The notes below the pieces were generated by a model. The model did not search any database. It saw only the letters and a list, made by a program, of their open reading frames with translations, and was not told where the DNA came from. From assembly GCA_041690235.1 (NCBI GenBank), contig JAWLHS010000018.1:1-21024 (forward strand): 21,024 bases of DNA, in the 5' to 3' direction. This DNA comes from SLSG01 sp041690235 (GTDB lineage Bacteria > Bacteroidota > Bacteroidia > Bacteroidales > UBA7960). Positions 1 through 7,514 of the stretch are shown here, in pieces (the stretch's first letter is position 1; each line of letters starts with the position of its first letter). The position numbers were made by a program, and so were the translations under genes.

Positions 1-1
1 A

Positions 2-772
2 AACAAGGATTGGGGCAGTGATGACAAGGACGCACCCTCTGCGGTCATAGGGGATGCCCTGATTCTGCCGGTCCCCTTTTTTGAGGCGGAAGACCGTCGG
101 ATCAGGGACAAACAGGAAGTGGCCATCAAGGGCATTCTCCCGGGGACCAGGATCTACTATACCCTGGATGGCACCTCACCCGACAGACAATCCACGCCTT
201 ATCTCCATCCCCTCTCCCTTGAACAGACCACCACACTGAAGGCCATAGGTTACCATGAAGGGTTTGGATACAGTTTTCCTGTAACAGCCGGTTTTGTTAA
301 AATGGACCTGGATAAATCGGTTCAACTCACTTATCCCTACCATCCGAATTATCATGGAGGCGGACCCGAAGCCCTTATTGACGGGGTGCGTGGGTCCGCA
401 AACTGGCGGTTGGGAGGCTGGCACGGTTACCAGAACAGCGATTTCGAAGCGGTGGTGGATCTGGGCCGGGAGCAGCGGGTGAAGTACCTGGGCGCCGGGT
501 TTATTCAGGACATCCGTTCATGGATTTGGATGCCGGTCGATGTGGCGTTTTTTGTTTCGACAGACGGCGAAACATTCAAGCATGCAGGCAGCGTGGTGCA
601 TGGGGTTGCATCGGACGATTATTCATTGGTTCAAAAGGACGTGGGGATCAGACTGGATGCCACCGCCCGCTATATCAAGGTACGCGCGGGCAACTTCGGC
701 ACCATTCCCGACTGGCACCTGGGTGCAGGAGGCCAGGCATTCATTTTCGTTGATGAGATCGTAATTGAATAG
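2..772 (+). CDS. Beta-N-acetylhexosaminidase (GH20), C-terminal part, 5' end outside window
   Basis: The frame is open from the left edge and ends at TAG 770-772, so only the last 256 residues are visible. They hold a chitobiase/beta-hexosaminidase C-terminal domain (residues about 28-98, with the typical IYYTLDGTSP segment) followed by an F5/8 type C (discoidin-like) carbohydrate-binding domain (about 100-256; VDLG at the start of the sheet, RYIKVRA and VDEIVIE near the end). In Bacteroidetes this pair of domains usually ends exported family 20 hexosaminidases that release N-acetylglucosamine or N-acetylgalactosamine from glycans. The catalytic TIM barrel is not in the window, so the GH20 assignment rests on this C-terminal architecture. 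An internal GTG at 119 is not the start, because good domain sequence continues upstream of it. A T7 run at 790-796 follows a G-rich stretch, but I see no convincing stem, so a terminator is only possible. Confidence 0.85.
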   Translation, partial: NKDWGSDDKDAPSAVIGDALILPVPFFEAEDRRIRDKQEVAIKGILPGTRIYYTLDGTSPDRQSTPYLHPLSLEQTTTLKAIGYHEGFGYSFPVTAGFVKMDLDKSVQLTYPYHPNYHGGGPEALIDGVRGSANWRLGGWHGYQNSDFEAVVDLGREQRVKYLGAGFIQDIRSWIWMPVDVAFFVSTDGETFKHAGSVVHGVASDDYSLVQKDVGIRLDATARYIKVRAGNFGTIPDWHLGAGGQAFIFVDEIVIE

Positions 773-897
773 CCGAGGCCTCCGGGGGGTTTTTTTAACC
801 TGCTTGTTCCAACATTTTACCGTACCGGATCGTCTTCTGGTTCAGGGGAGTCCCCGCTATCCATTGTACCCGCAAGTCCATTTTAACAACCCATGCA

Positions 898-1614
898 ATG
901 AAAACCCTTTTATGCCTGTTGCTGCTCTCGCATGCCATCATGCTGACTTCCTGCACAAAAGATCCCCTCACCAGGCCGGCCAAGGTTCATTTTTTGTTCG
1001 GGATGACAGATTACGCCCTACAGGAAGATAAATCACAATCCGCCTCCAAGGACGATTTCAGGGGACCTTTTGTGATGAATCGCGGCACCCTGGTCATTTC
1101 ATCCATCGAGTTTGAGGGACGCAGGGAGCAGGGAGAGGATGTGTTCTTTACGTCCAACCCGGGCCAGGCCATTGTTGCCGACCTGGGAGATGAGACCATG
1201 AACACGAATGTACATTTTGACATCCCACAGGGAATATATCACCACATGGAGATTATTCTCCACCTGGGAACGGACGAACATCCAGCCCTTGTGTTGCATG
1301 GGTCCCTGCAGCGAGGACCGTTTGAGGACATCCCCGTTCGTTTTGAATACCGCTTTTCTGAACGGATACGAATTACAGGGAAGGGGCAAAACCAGCAAAA
1401 TGTGGTGCTCAGAGAAGATAATCCCTCAACAGCCCGGATTGAACTGGACGTCGAATCGGTGTTCAGGCTGGTTCATATGGGCATGATTATGAGCGCATCA
1501 ACCGTACAGGAGGGGGGGCAAAACATCATTCTGATCGACAATGCATCCAATTTGCCCATTTTTAATATGACCGCAAACAGGATCACCAATGCCTTTACCA
1601 TGGTAATCGACTAA
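898..1614 (+). CDS. Lipoprotein of unknown function, DUF4382-like in layout
   Basis: The 238-residue product starts with a short hydrophobic signal peptide and a lipobox LTSC with the acylated cysteine at residue 19, so it should be a lipoprotein of the cell envelope. The rest is beta-rich with segments such as GTLVISSIEFEG and FDIPQGIYHHMEIILHLG. Their order (a strand naming an effect on a quantity, then a 'what the ligand does to the mean' type strand) reminds me of DUF4382 proteins such as the one at 3563, but the similarity is weak and I would not assign the family. There is a 125-nt gap to the upstream hexosaminidase and 73 nt to the ECF sigma gene, so it may be its own transcript. I do not recognise a function. 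It could be a surface-exposed sensor or target of the sigma/anti-sigma pair downstream, but that is speculation from position alone. Confidence 0.8.
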   Translation: MKTLLCLLLLSHAIMLTSCTKDPLTRPAKVHFLFGMTDYALQEDKSQSASKDDFRGPFVMNRGTLVISSIEFEGRREQGEDVFFTSNPGQAIVADLGDETMNTNVHFDIPQGIYHHMEIILHLGTDEHPALVLHGSLQRGPFEDIPVRFEYRFSERIRITGKGQNQQNVVLREDNPSTARIELDVESVFRLVHMGMIMSASTVQEGGQNIILIDNASNLPIFNMTANRITNAFTMVID

Positions 1615-1624
1615 AGACAATTCA

Positions 1625-1673
1625 GGAACCTGACCGGCGTTTAATAAATACAATCGGATTCTTAGTCAGGTTC
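1625..1673 (+). promoter_or_regulatory. Inverted repeat with ECF-type GGAACC box upstream of the sigma gene
   Basis: A perfect 9-bp inverted repeat, GAACCTGAC at 1626-1634 and GTCAGGTTC at 1665-1673, with a 30-nt AT-rich spacer, lies just upstream of the sigma factor ATG at 1688. The left arm sits inside GGAACC (1625-1630), which matches the classic -35 core of many ECF sigma factors. This fits an autoregulated promoter or a regulator site. I cannot identify a -10 element with confidence. Confidence 0.4.
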
Positions 1674-1687
1674 ACACAAAACATCAT

Positions 1688-2233
1688 ATGCAGGTTGACC
1701 TTTATTCAGATGCGGAGATCGTGAAGGGTTGCCAGCAAAATGACCGCAAGTACCAGGAAATCCTGTACCGTCGTTTTGCACGCATGATGTATGGCATTTG
1801 CCTGAGTTATGCCAACAACAGGGCACAGGCACAGGACATACTGCACGAAGCCTTCCTGAAGATCTTTAAAGGGATATCAGGATATAAGGGGGAGGGTTCC
1901 CTGGAGGGTTGGATCCGGCGTATTGTGACCCATACGGCCATAGACCAGCTAAGGAAGGACGCGCGGCTGGGCAATTATCTGACAGATACGGCCGAAGCAC
2001 CGGAGGTTGCCATACCCGAAACCGCCCTGGGCCAGATGCAGGCAAAGGAGATATTGAAGCAGGTTTCGCGTTTGCCCGCAGGAGCACGCGCCATATTCAA
2101 CCTTTACGCCCTTGAGGGATACACCCACAGGGAAATCGCCCTCGAACTGGATATCAGCGAAGGCACCTCCAGGTCTCAATACAGCCGGGCCCGCAATTTA
2201 TTGATGGACTGGGTGGGGAAGAAAGGCCAATAA
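1688..2233 (+). CDS. RNA polymerase ECF sigma factor (sigma-70 family)
   Basis: The 181-residue product has the size and two-domain layout of an ECF sigma factor. Region 2 spans about residues 20-90, with YRRFARMMYGICLSYANN, the QDILHEAFLKIFKGI segment that binds the -10 element and core polymerase, and GWIRRIVTHTAIDQLR. Region 4 spans about 115-175, with the helix-turn-helix GYTHREIALELDISEGTSRSQYSRAR that reads the -35 box. The ATG at 1688 is the first good start and gives no extra N-terminus. The next gene begins 40 nt downstream and encodes a membrane protein with an anti-sigma-like N-terminus, the usual partner. A GGAACC box and an inverted repeat directly upstream suggest that it may activate its own operon. 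The specific signal and regulon are not visible. Confidence 0.95.
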   Translation: MQVDLYSDAEIVKGCQQNDRKYQEILYRRFARMMYGICLSYANNRAQAQDILHEAFLKIFKGISGYKGEGSLEGWIRRIVTHTAIDQLRKDARLGNYLTDTAEAPEVAIPETALGQMQAKEILKQVSRLPAGARAIFNLYALEGYTHREIALELDISEGTSRSQYSRARNLLMDWVGKKGQ

Positions 2234-2273
2234 ATGAGAAAAGTGGTCAGACAAAACCTGAAACGAACGCCTG

Positions 2274-3461
2274 ATGGACTTTGAAAAATGGTATAAATCA
2301 ACCGTAGAATCCCAGCCTGAGACGCCCCCTGGCGAGGTGTGGGATGCCATCCAGAATGACCTGGATGTGGATGCGGTTTGGGCTAGACTGGATGCCGGCC
2401 TGACAACGGCCAAAGTCAGGCCGTTGTACCACCGACTGGCGCTTGCCGCCTCTGTATTATTGCTGGTTGCAGCGGGAAGCTGGTATTTTCTTTCCGGCAA
2501 CCTTACACAAACCAATCAGGTGACAGGTGATGCCGGCGAAGAGGAACCCTCAGAAGTCACCCCCCCACCACCGCCGGATCTGCCGACCGCCAATCCAACT
2601 GCCCATGCGGGGGCCCTGGCCACACAGGGCATTGAAGAATCCACCCCCATCACCAGTCCGACTTCACATGCGATGGCCCTGACCATGCCGGACATTGAGG
2701 AATCCGCCCCAACATTCAAGGAGACCCCGGACAAAGGCCCGGCTTTTATCAGGATGCCTGCACGACCCGGGGCCATCGATAGGGACAGAATGGTGGCCGG
2801 GATCAACACCCGGTACACCCGTTCAGAAGCCACCCGCCCATCCGACGGGAAAAAAGTTTTTTCTGAATTTACCATCGGTCTGAGCGGGCATTTTGCCAAT
2901 ACCTGGCTGCTTAATACCAAGACCATCGAGGGACTAAAAAGGAGTGACCTCACCGACACCGGTGTCTCATTCGGTCAGAATCTTGGTTTCAGGGCGGGGA
3001 CCAACCTGGGTGAAAAATCCGCCCTGAGGCTTGAATGGTATTTCCTCTCCCAGAGCAGGCAACGCTACAACGAATATGTAAACGGAAAATACGTTTCCAC
3101 AAGCCTCAACCTGGATTACCACAACCTGGCCCTTGTCTGGCAATATCAGCCGGGTGTTCACGGAAGTCCGCATCAGATTGCCGCCGGACTATACGCCGGC
3201 TCGCTCAGGAGAGCGAACAAGCAGCTGGACGTCACGCTAGTCAATGTTTCGGCCGAATACGCAAAGCTGGACTACGGGTTCATCCTGGGGTATGAATATG
3301 TTTTTCCGCTGAAACCCGGATTGTCTTTCGGCACGGGCGTGTACGCCAAATATGGGCTCAACAACGTGTTTTCAGGGAATGAATCTGTGCCCGCTTACCT
3401 GAACCACACCCAGAATGCCGCCCTGATGCTCTCCTTTTCGCTGAACCACATCATCCGGTAA
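2274..3461 (+). CDS. Anti-sigma-like membrane protein fused to an outer-membrane beta-barrel-like domain
   Basis: The 395-residue product has three parts. Residues 1-53 are a cytoplasmic segment with FEKWYKSTVES and VWDAIQNDLDVDAVWARLD, of the kind that precedes the membrane helix in Bacteroidetes anti-sigma proteins. Residues about 54-75 form one transmembrane helix. Residues 76-196 are a proline-rich, acidic, low-complexity periplasmic linker containing a 21-residue tandem repeat. Residues about 197-395 alternate polar and hydrophobic residues with many aromatic turns (FTIGLSGHF, LRLEWYFLS, YGFILGYEY, FGTGVYAKYG) and end in a strand, as in PorT/OmpA-like small barrels ('outer membrane beta-barrel protein' annotations). 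It follows the ECF sigma gene by 40 nt. The inference is that the N-terminus holds the sigma factor while the C-terminus sits in the outer membrane, so one chain could span the envelope. The C-terminal part could instead be a periplasmic beta domain. Confidence 0.75.
   Translation: MDFEKWYKSTVESQPETPPGEVWDAIQNDLDVDAVWARLDAGLTTAKVRPLYHRLALAASVLLLVAAGSWYFLSGNLTQTNQVTGDAGEEEPSEVTPPPPPDLPTANPTAHAGALATQGIEESTPITSPTSHAMALTMPDIEESAPTFKETPDKGPAFIRMPARPGAIDRDRMVAGINTRYTRSEATRPSDGKKVFSEFTIGLSGHFANTWLLNTKTIEGLKRSDLTDTGVSFGQNLGFRAGTNLGEKSALRLEWYFLSQSRQRYNEYVNGKYVSTSLNLDYHNLALVWQYQPGVHGSPHQIAAGLYAGSLRRANKQLDVTLVNVSAEYAKLDYGFILGYEYVFPLKPGLSFGTGVYAKYGLNNVFSGNESVPAYLNHTQNAALMLSFSLNHIIR
2595..2720 (+). repeat. 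Tandem 63-bp (21-residue) repeat in the periplasmic linker
   Basis: Two copies, 2595-2657 and 2658-2720, encode 21 residues each. Both follow the pattern PT-x-HA-x-AL-x4-IEES-x-P-x3 (residues 108-128 and 129-149 of the anti-sigma/barrel protein). The DNA copies have diverged, mostly at third positions, so the duplication is not recent. Confidence 0.75.
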
Positions 3462-3463
3462 CC

Positions 3464-3509
3464 GGAACCAGAAAAAAAAACGAACCCGATTCCAACCATT
3501 CGGATGGTT
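3464..3509 (+). promoter_or_regulatory. GGAACC box and a hairpin between the barrel gene and the DUF4382 gene
   Basis: GGAACC at 3464-3469 repeats the hexamer found upstream of the ECF sigma gene and may be a second ECF -35 box. A perfect stem AACCAT (3494-3499), loop TCGG, ATGGTT (3504-3509) follows. The hairpin has no T-run, so it is a poor terminator. It lies in the untranslated region before the gene at 3563 and could be an mRNA structure. Both elements are short and could arise by chance. Confidence 0.3.
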
Positions 3510-3562
3510 CTTGCGTCTATGGAATGTGACCGCGTTAAACCATTAAATTAAAACCAATCGTT

Positions 3563-4471
3563 ATGAAACGTATTCTTTTTTCCCTTTTAATGATCACCGG
3601 TTTGTCCATCGCGCTGATGACCGCCTGCGAGGACAATTCCGGAACAGGAAGCAATACCGGGGTAATGCATCTTTCCATCACAGATGCACCCATCGACCAA
3701 TTTGATATCACCGGGGTATTCATCACGGTGACCGAGGTCCAGATCCACATGGGTGAGGAAAACTGGATGGTCATTGAAGACTTTGACGGTCCGGTGACCT
3801 ACAACCTCCTTGAACTCAGTCACGGCATTTCGGAACTGATGGCCAGCGCTGAACTGACAGCCGGCAATTATACCCAGATCCGGTTTTTACTGGATGCCCC
3901 CGTCAATTCCGAACAAGGAAACCATTCCAACCCGGGATGCTATCTGGAGTTCGCTGATGGCACCACCGTACCATTGTTTGTTCCGAGCGGGGCACAGACC
4001 GGTTACAAGGCCACGGGGGATTTTACGATACCCGTCAACGGAGAAGTGCACGTAACGGCCGACTTCGACGTGAGAAAATCGGTGGTAGTGGCCGGCCAAT
4101 CCGGTTTGTTCATACTGAAGCCCACCATCCGTCTTGTGGTTGATGATCAGGCCGGCAACATTTCCGGAACGATAATCAACCTGGAGGAGGAATATGACGC
4201 CGTCATTTATGCATATGAAGCGGGCACCTATCAGGAAAGCGAAGCCGCTGATCCATTGCCCGACACCCCGCGATTTCCCAATGCCATCTCCAGCGATATG
4301 GCCGACGAAGAGGGGCATTTCATGATTCCCTTTCTTGCTCCCGGCACCTACGACCTGGTGGTCACAACCAGCCTGGATGGTTTGTTTACCGGGGTCTTGG
4401 GCATGGTTATGGATGTAACGGTCGTCAGCCAGCAAAACACAAGCGTCGATATCGATGCCGAAGAACTTTAA
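3563..4471 (+). CDS. DUF4382 domain-containing lipoprotein
   Basis: The 302-residue product has a signal peptide ending in lipobox LMTAC with the acylated cysteine at residue 22. Residues about 34-190 match the DUF4382 pattern: MHLSITDAPID near the start, then FDITGVFITVTEVQIHMGEENW, YNLLELSHG, LTAGNYTQIRFLLD, VHVTADFDVRKSVV and FILKPTIRL. The C-terminal 100 residues (NISGTIINLEEEYDAVIYAYEAG onward, with FMIPFLAPGTYDLVV) form a carboxypeptidase-regulatory-like Ig fold often attached to DUF4382. Function is unknown for the family; it is an exported envelope protein. It lies 101 nt after the barrel gene, with a GGAACC box in between, so it may be a target of the upstream ECF sigma factor. A strong rho-independent terminator follows at 4503-4524. 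Confidence 0.9.
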   Translation: MKRILFSLLMITGLSIALMTACEDNSGTGSNTGVMHLSITDAPIDQFDITGVFITVTEVQIHMGEENWMVIEDFDGPVTYNLLELSHGISELMASAELTAGNYTQIRFLLDAPVNSEQGNHSNPGCYLEFADGTTVPLFVPSGAQTGYKATGDFTIPVNGEVHVTADFDVRKSVVVAGQSGLFILKPTIRLVVDDQAGNISGTIINLEEEYDAVIYAYEAGTYQESEAADPLPDTPRFPNAISSDMADEEGHFMIPFLAPGTYDLVVTTSLDGLFTGVLGMVMDVTVVSQQNTSVDIDAEEL

Positions 4472-4502
4472 AATTCTGATCTCCGCGTTTTGAATAAGAC
4501 AA

Positions 4503-4524
4503 GGGCAGCTTGACGGCTGCTTTT
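4503..4524 (+). terminator. Rho-independent terminator after the DUF4382 gene
   Basis: The stem GCAGC (4505-4509), a 6-nt loop, and GCTGC (4516-4520), extended by G-T pairs, are followed by TTTT and then GTCGTT. It lies 32 nt after the stop codon and separates the sigma/anti-sigma region from the paralogue pair. The rest of the 210-nt gap to 4682 is AT-rich and probably carries a promoter, but I could not find both boxes at normal spacing; a TATCTTTA at 4556-4563 is a weak -7 candidate. Confidence 0.75.
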
Positions 4525-4681
4525 GTCGTTTATGGCAGGCCAGACATTTTTTTACTATCTTTAAATCGGGTTTTTGAGGCGTCGGATAGGGTAAGAAGGG
4601 GTTCAACCGGTCTTTGGTTAAAAAGAAGGGCCGGGATCCAAAACCCTCCCTTTTCATTCATTCACTATAAATATTTGAGCC

Positions 4682-5944
4682 ATGAACTTAGCTGCCACTA
4701 AAAAGATCATCACGGGCATACTGACCGTCCTTGTATTCGTAACGGCCGGCTTCGCCCAATCTGACGATACCTCATTTTATACCATCAACGGCATTGTGAA
4801 AGATGCCCGAACCAATAACACCATTGCTTTTGCCAGTGTTTATGTGCCGGGTACATCGATCGGAACGGTCACCAACCTGAATGGCATCTTTACCCTGAAG
4901 GTGGAAAAGTCGCTTCAGGCAGACGAATTTGCCATCTCCCACCTGGGTTACCGTGTGTCCAGTTTCCCCATTGAGCTGAATCTGACCCATGGTACGGAGT
5001 TCTTTCTGGAGCCCCATTCGATGGTTCTGCCCGAAGTGGTTGTCCGCCCTACCGATGCCAGATCGGTGGTGGAAAGAGCCATTGACATGATTGCCCAGAA
5101 TTATCCGGAGGTTCCCCAACGCCTGACGGCTTTCTACCGTGAAGCCATTAAGCAACGCCGGGATTACATATCCATATCCGAGGCCGTGGTAGAAGTTTAC
5201 CAGACGCCTTATACCAGTAGTGCATTTACCGACCGGACCCGCATTATTCAGGGACGAAAAAGCGGCGATGTTAAAAAAGCCGACACACTCGCCGTGAAAC
5301 TACAAGGGGGGCCGCATGTAGCCATGCTGCTTGACATCGTTAAAAACCCCGATGTGCTCATATCAAGGGAAAGCCTCCCCTATTACGACTATGAGTTTCT
5401 GGATGTGGTACAAATTGATGATGCCCTCAACTATGTGATCGGCTTTAAACCCCGGGTGGTTCTGCCTTATCCGCTGTATCACGGCAAGCTCTACATTTCT
5501 GTGGAGACCATGGCTTTCACCATGGCAGAATTCAGCCTGGACCTGTCAGACCGGAGCAAAGCAGCCCAAAGCCTGGTGGTCAGAAAGCCACTGCGGCTCA
5601 GGGTCAACCCCATTGCCACCAATTACCTGATCACCTACAAGGAGGATGGCGGAAAATACTACCTGAACTACGTTCGAAGTGAGCTGGAGTTTTTTGCAGA
5701 CTGGAGGCGACGGATTTTCCGCACAAGCTATACCGTTATGTCCGAAATGGCCATCACCAAACGGGAAACCGAGGACGTTGTCAGGTTCCCCGCAAGGGAT
5801 TCCTTCCGGCCCAGCACCATCCTGGCCGATATGGTCCCCGTTTATTTTGAGGATGAGTTCTGGGGGGCCTACAACTACATCGAACCCGAAGAGTCGATCG
5901 AATCTGCCATTCAAAAACTGAACCGCAGAATTGAACGGGAATAA
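4682..5944 (+). CDS. Exported CarboxypepD_reg-like domain protein, paralogue 1
   Basis: The 420-residue product has a cleavable signal peptide (residues 1-26, ending TAGFAQ). A CarboxypepD_reg-like beta-sandwich follows (about 33-120: INGIVKDARTNNTIAFASVYVPGTSIGTVTN... and FAISHLGYR), then a ~300-residue domain starting at ERAIDMIAQNYPEVPQRLTAFYREAIKQRRDY. The latter pattern (paired FYRE, sEAVvEVYQ, GRKSGD, GGPHVAMLLDIVKNPD, EFWGAYNYIEPEESI) occurs in uncharacterised Bacteroidetes exported proteins and resembles the start of DUF5686 proteins, but there is no C-terminal barrel. A role in the envelope is likely, the precise one unknown. The 6109 gene is a close homologue in tandem, and the C-terminus of the 9149 product is a more distant one. 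The ATG at 4682 is supported by the signal peptide. Confidence 0.85.
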   Translation: MNLAATKKIITGILTVLVFVTAGFAQSDDTSFYTINGIVKDARTNNTIAFASVYVPGTSIGTVTNLNGIFTLKVEKSLQADEFAISHLGYRVSSFPIELNLTHGTEFFLEPHSMVLPEVVVRPTDARSVVERAIDMIAQNYPEVPQRLTAFYREAIKQRRDYISISEAVVEVYQTPYTSSAFTDRTRIIQGRKSGDVKKADTLAVKLQGGPHVAMLLDIVKNPDVLISRESLPYYDYEFLDVVQIDDALNYVIGFKPRVVLPYPLYHGKLYISVETMAFTMAEFSLDLSDRSKAAQSLVVRKPLRLRVNPIATNYLITYKEDGGKYYLNYVRSELEFFADWRRRIFRTSYTVMSEMAITKRETEDVVRFPARDSFRPSTILADMVPVYFEDEFWGAYNYIEPEESIESAIQKLNRRIERE

Positions 5945-5975
5945 GATCCCGGCACCATTGGATTTTCTTTAAAAA

Positions 5976-5992
5976 GCTGATTTACCATCAGC
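5976..5992. other. Small hairpin between the two paralogues
   Basis: GCTGAT (5976-5981) and ATCAGC (5987-5992) form a perfect 6-bp stem with a 5-nt loop. The A-run at 5971-5975 would read as a T-tract on the minus strand, so it looks like a terminator in the minus direction, although no minus-strand gene ends here. The remaining 164-nt gap (5945-6108) is AT-rich with no clear promoter. Confidence 0.35.
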
Positions 5993-6108
5993 CCGGACAG
6001 CCTAAACCCGCTTTTTCAAAAAAAACAGTCTCCTTCGACAGGGTATAACCCATGGTTTCCGGTCTATTGAATGAAAACAAACCTTTGATATTTTAAAACA
6101 ATCCAACC

Positions 6109-7368
6109 ATGAAAACAAATCTGATCAAATCAATTACCCTGGGCCTGCTTGCTGTCGTCGGACTGATGACAGCAGGTTTTGCCCAGACAGGGGCCCAGTC
6201 CTTCCACTCCATTCATGGAGTGGTCAAAGATGCCAAAACCCAGAAACCGATCGCGTTTGCCAGTGTTTTCGTTCCGGGTACCTCAATTGGGACAGTGGCC
6301 AACCTTGACGGGGTGTTTACCCTCAAAGTGGACAAAAGCCTTGATGCGGAACGGTTTTCAATCTCCCACCTGGGCTATCGCATGTCCCAGTTCGTGATAG
6401 AAGAAAGCCTGGGTGAGGACAGGGTTTTTCTGCTTGAAGCCTTTTCTGTTTTATTGCAGGAAGTGGTCATCCAGCCAAACGATGCCAGGGCACTTGTGGA
6501 GCAGGCCATCGACAAGGTTTTTGTCAATTACCCGGAAGAACCTTTGAAATTAACCGGTTTCTACCGCGAGGCCATCAAACAACGGCGGGATTACATTTCA
6601 ATCTCCGAAGCCGTGGTCGATGTTTACCAGGTGCCGTACAAGCACCAGTACCAGTCAGACCGCATGAAGATCGTTCAGGGCCGCAAGAGCGGTGACGTAA
6701 AAAAAGCCGACACCCTGATCGTGAAACTTCAGGGAGGACCGCATGTTTCCATGCTGCTCGACATCGTAAAAAACCCGGATGTTCTGCTTTCAAGAGAAAC
6801 CCTGAAATATTACGAATATGAATTGCTCGACATGGTAAGGATCGATAACGAGACCAATTATGTGATTGGTTTCGAACCCAGGGCAAAACTTCCATTCCCG
6901 CTTTACCAGGGCAAGCTGTACATTTCAACCGAAACCCTGGCCATCACCATGGCCGAATTCAGCCTTGACCTGAGCGATAAAGATAAGGCGGCCCAGAATT
7001 TTATCATGAAGAAGCCTGCCCGGATGAGGTTTACCCCGACCAACACGAATTACCTGGTTACCTATAAGGAAATCGATGGCAAATACCACATAAACTATGT
7101 CAGGAGTGAACTGGAATTCTTTGCCGACGGGAGGCGGCGGATTTTCCGAACCCCTTACAGCATCATGGCGGAGATGGCCATTACCAACAGGGATTCAAAA
7201 GATGTGAATCGCATGGCCCACAGGGAATCTTTCAGACCCAACACCATCCTTGCCGATCAGGTGCCTGTATACTTTGACCAGGAATTCTGGGGCAATTATA
7301 ATGTCATAGAGCCCGAGGAATCGATTGAGTCTGCCATTCAAAAACTAAACAAGAGACTGGAAAATTGA
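6109..7368 (+). CDS. Exported CarboxypepD_reg-like domain protein, paralogue 2
   Basis: The 419-residue product is colinear with the 4682 product from end to end. It has the same signal peptide ending (TAGFAQ, residue 26), the same CarboxypepD_reg-like domain (about 33-120) and the same C-terminal domain. By eye well over half of the residues are identical, with whole blocks shared (FYREAIKQRRDYISISEAVV, GRKSGDVKKADTL, FAD-RRRIFRT, EPEESIESAIQKLN). The variable parts are residues about 105-130 and 200-215. This is a tandem gene duplication with later divergence. The gene has its own 164-nt leader and a strong terminator at 7373-7400, so the two copies may be transcribed separately or together. 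Function is unknown; exported to the periplasm or outer surface. Confidence 0.85.
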   Translation: MKTNLIKSITLGLLAVVGLMTAGFAQTGAQSFHSIHGVVKDAKTQKPIAFASVFVPGTSIGTVANLDGVFTLKVDKSLDAERFSISHLGYRMSQFVIEESLGEDRVFLLEAFSVLLQEVVIQPNDARALVEQAIDKVFVNYPEEPLKLTGFYREAIKQRRDYISISEAVVDVYQVPYKHQYQSDRMKIVQGRKSGDVKKADTLIVKLQGGPHVSMLLDIVKNPDVLLSRETLKYYEYELLDMVRIDNETNYVIGFEPRAKLPFPLYQGKLYISTETLAITMAEFSLDLSDKDKAAQNFIMKKPARMRFTPTNTNYLVTYKEIDGKYHINYVRSELEFFADGRRRIFRTPYSIMAEMAITNRDSKDVNRMAHRESFRPNTILADQVPVYFDQEFWGNYNVIEPEESIESAIQKLNKRLEN

Positions 7369-7372
7369 TCAG

Positions 7373-7400
7373 CAAGCGGGGGAGTCCTCCCCCACTTGTT
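7373..7400 (+). terminator. Strong terminator after paralogue 2
   Basis: CAAG (7373-7376), GGGGGAG (7378-7384), a two-base turn, CTCCCCC (7387-7393) and CTTG (7395-7398) form an 11-bp stem with one C/A mismatch, a few bases after the stop codon, followed by TT. The T-tract is short, but the stem is very stable. Confidence 0.7.
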
Positions 7401-7414
7401 TAGTGGAGTAGATT

Positions 7415-7464
7415 GCCCGGCGCGCGCGGCCACCCTCCGGGCCGCCCCCGGGTTGCTCCTTTTT
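7415..7464. other. GC-rich structured stretch before the FecI-like gene
   Basis: From 7415 to 7453 almost every base is G or C (three exceptions), against about 50 % GC around it. It can fold as GCGGCC (7426-7431) with GGCCGC (7440-7445), or as GCCCGG (7415-7420) with CCGGGC (7437-7442). A T5 run lies at 7460-7464. It could act as a second terminator or a leader structure. Downstream, a TATCTTTA at 7508-7515 overlaps the annotated ATG. Confidence 0.4.
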
Positions 7465-7514
7465 AATAAGCGGGACCTTTGGTACGGAAATTGGATTAAA
7501 ATCGTTTTATCTTT

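Noticed and set aside
3887..4657. 256-residue minus-strand ORF
   Set aside because: It is antisense to the DUF4382 lipoprotein gene, has no recognisable domain, and the plus-strand gene has a signal peptide and family motifs.
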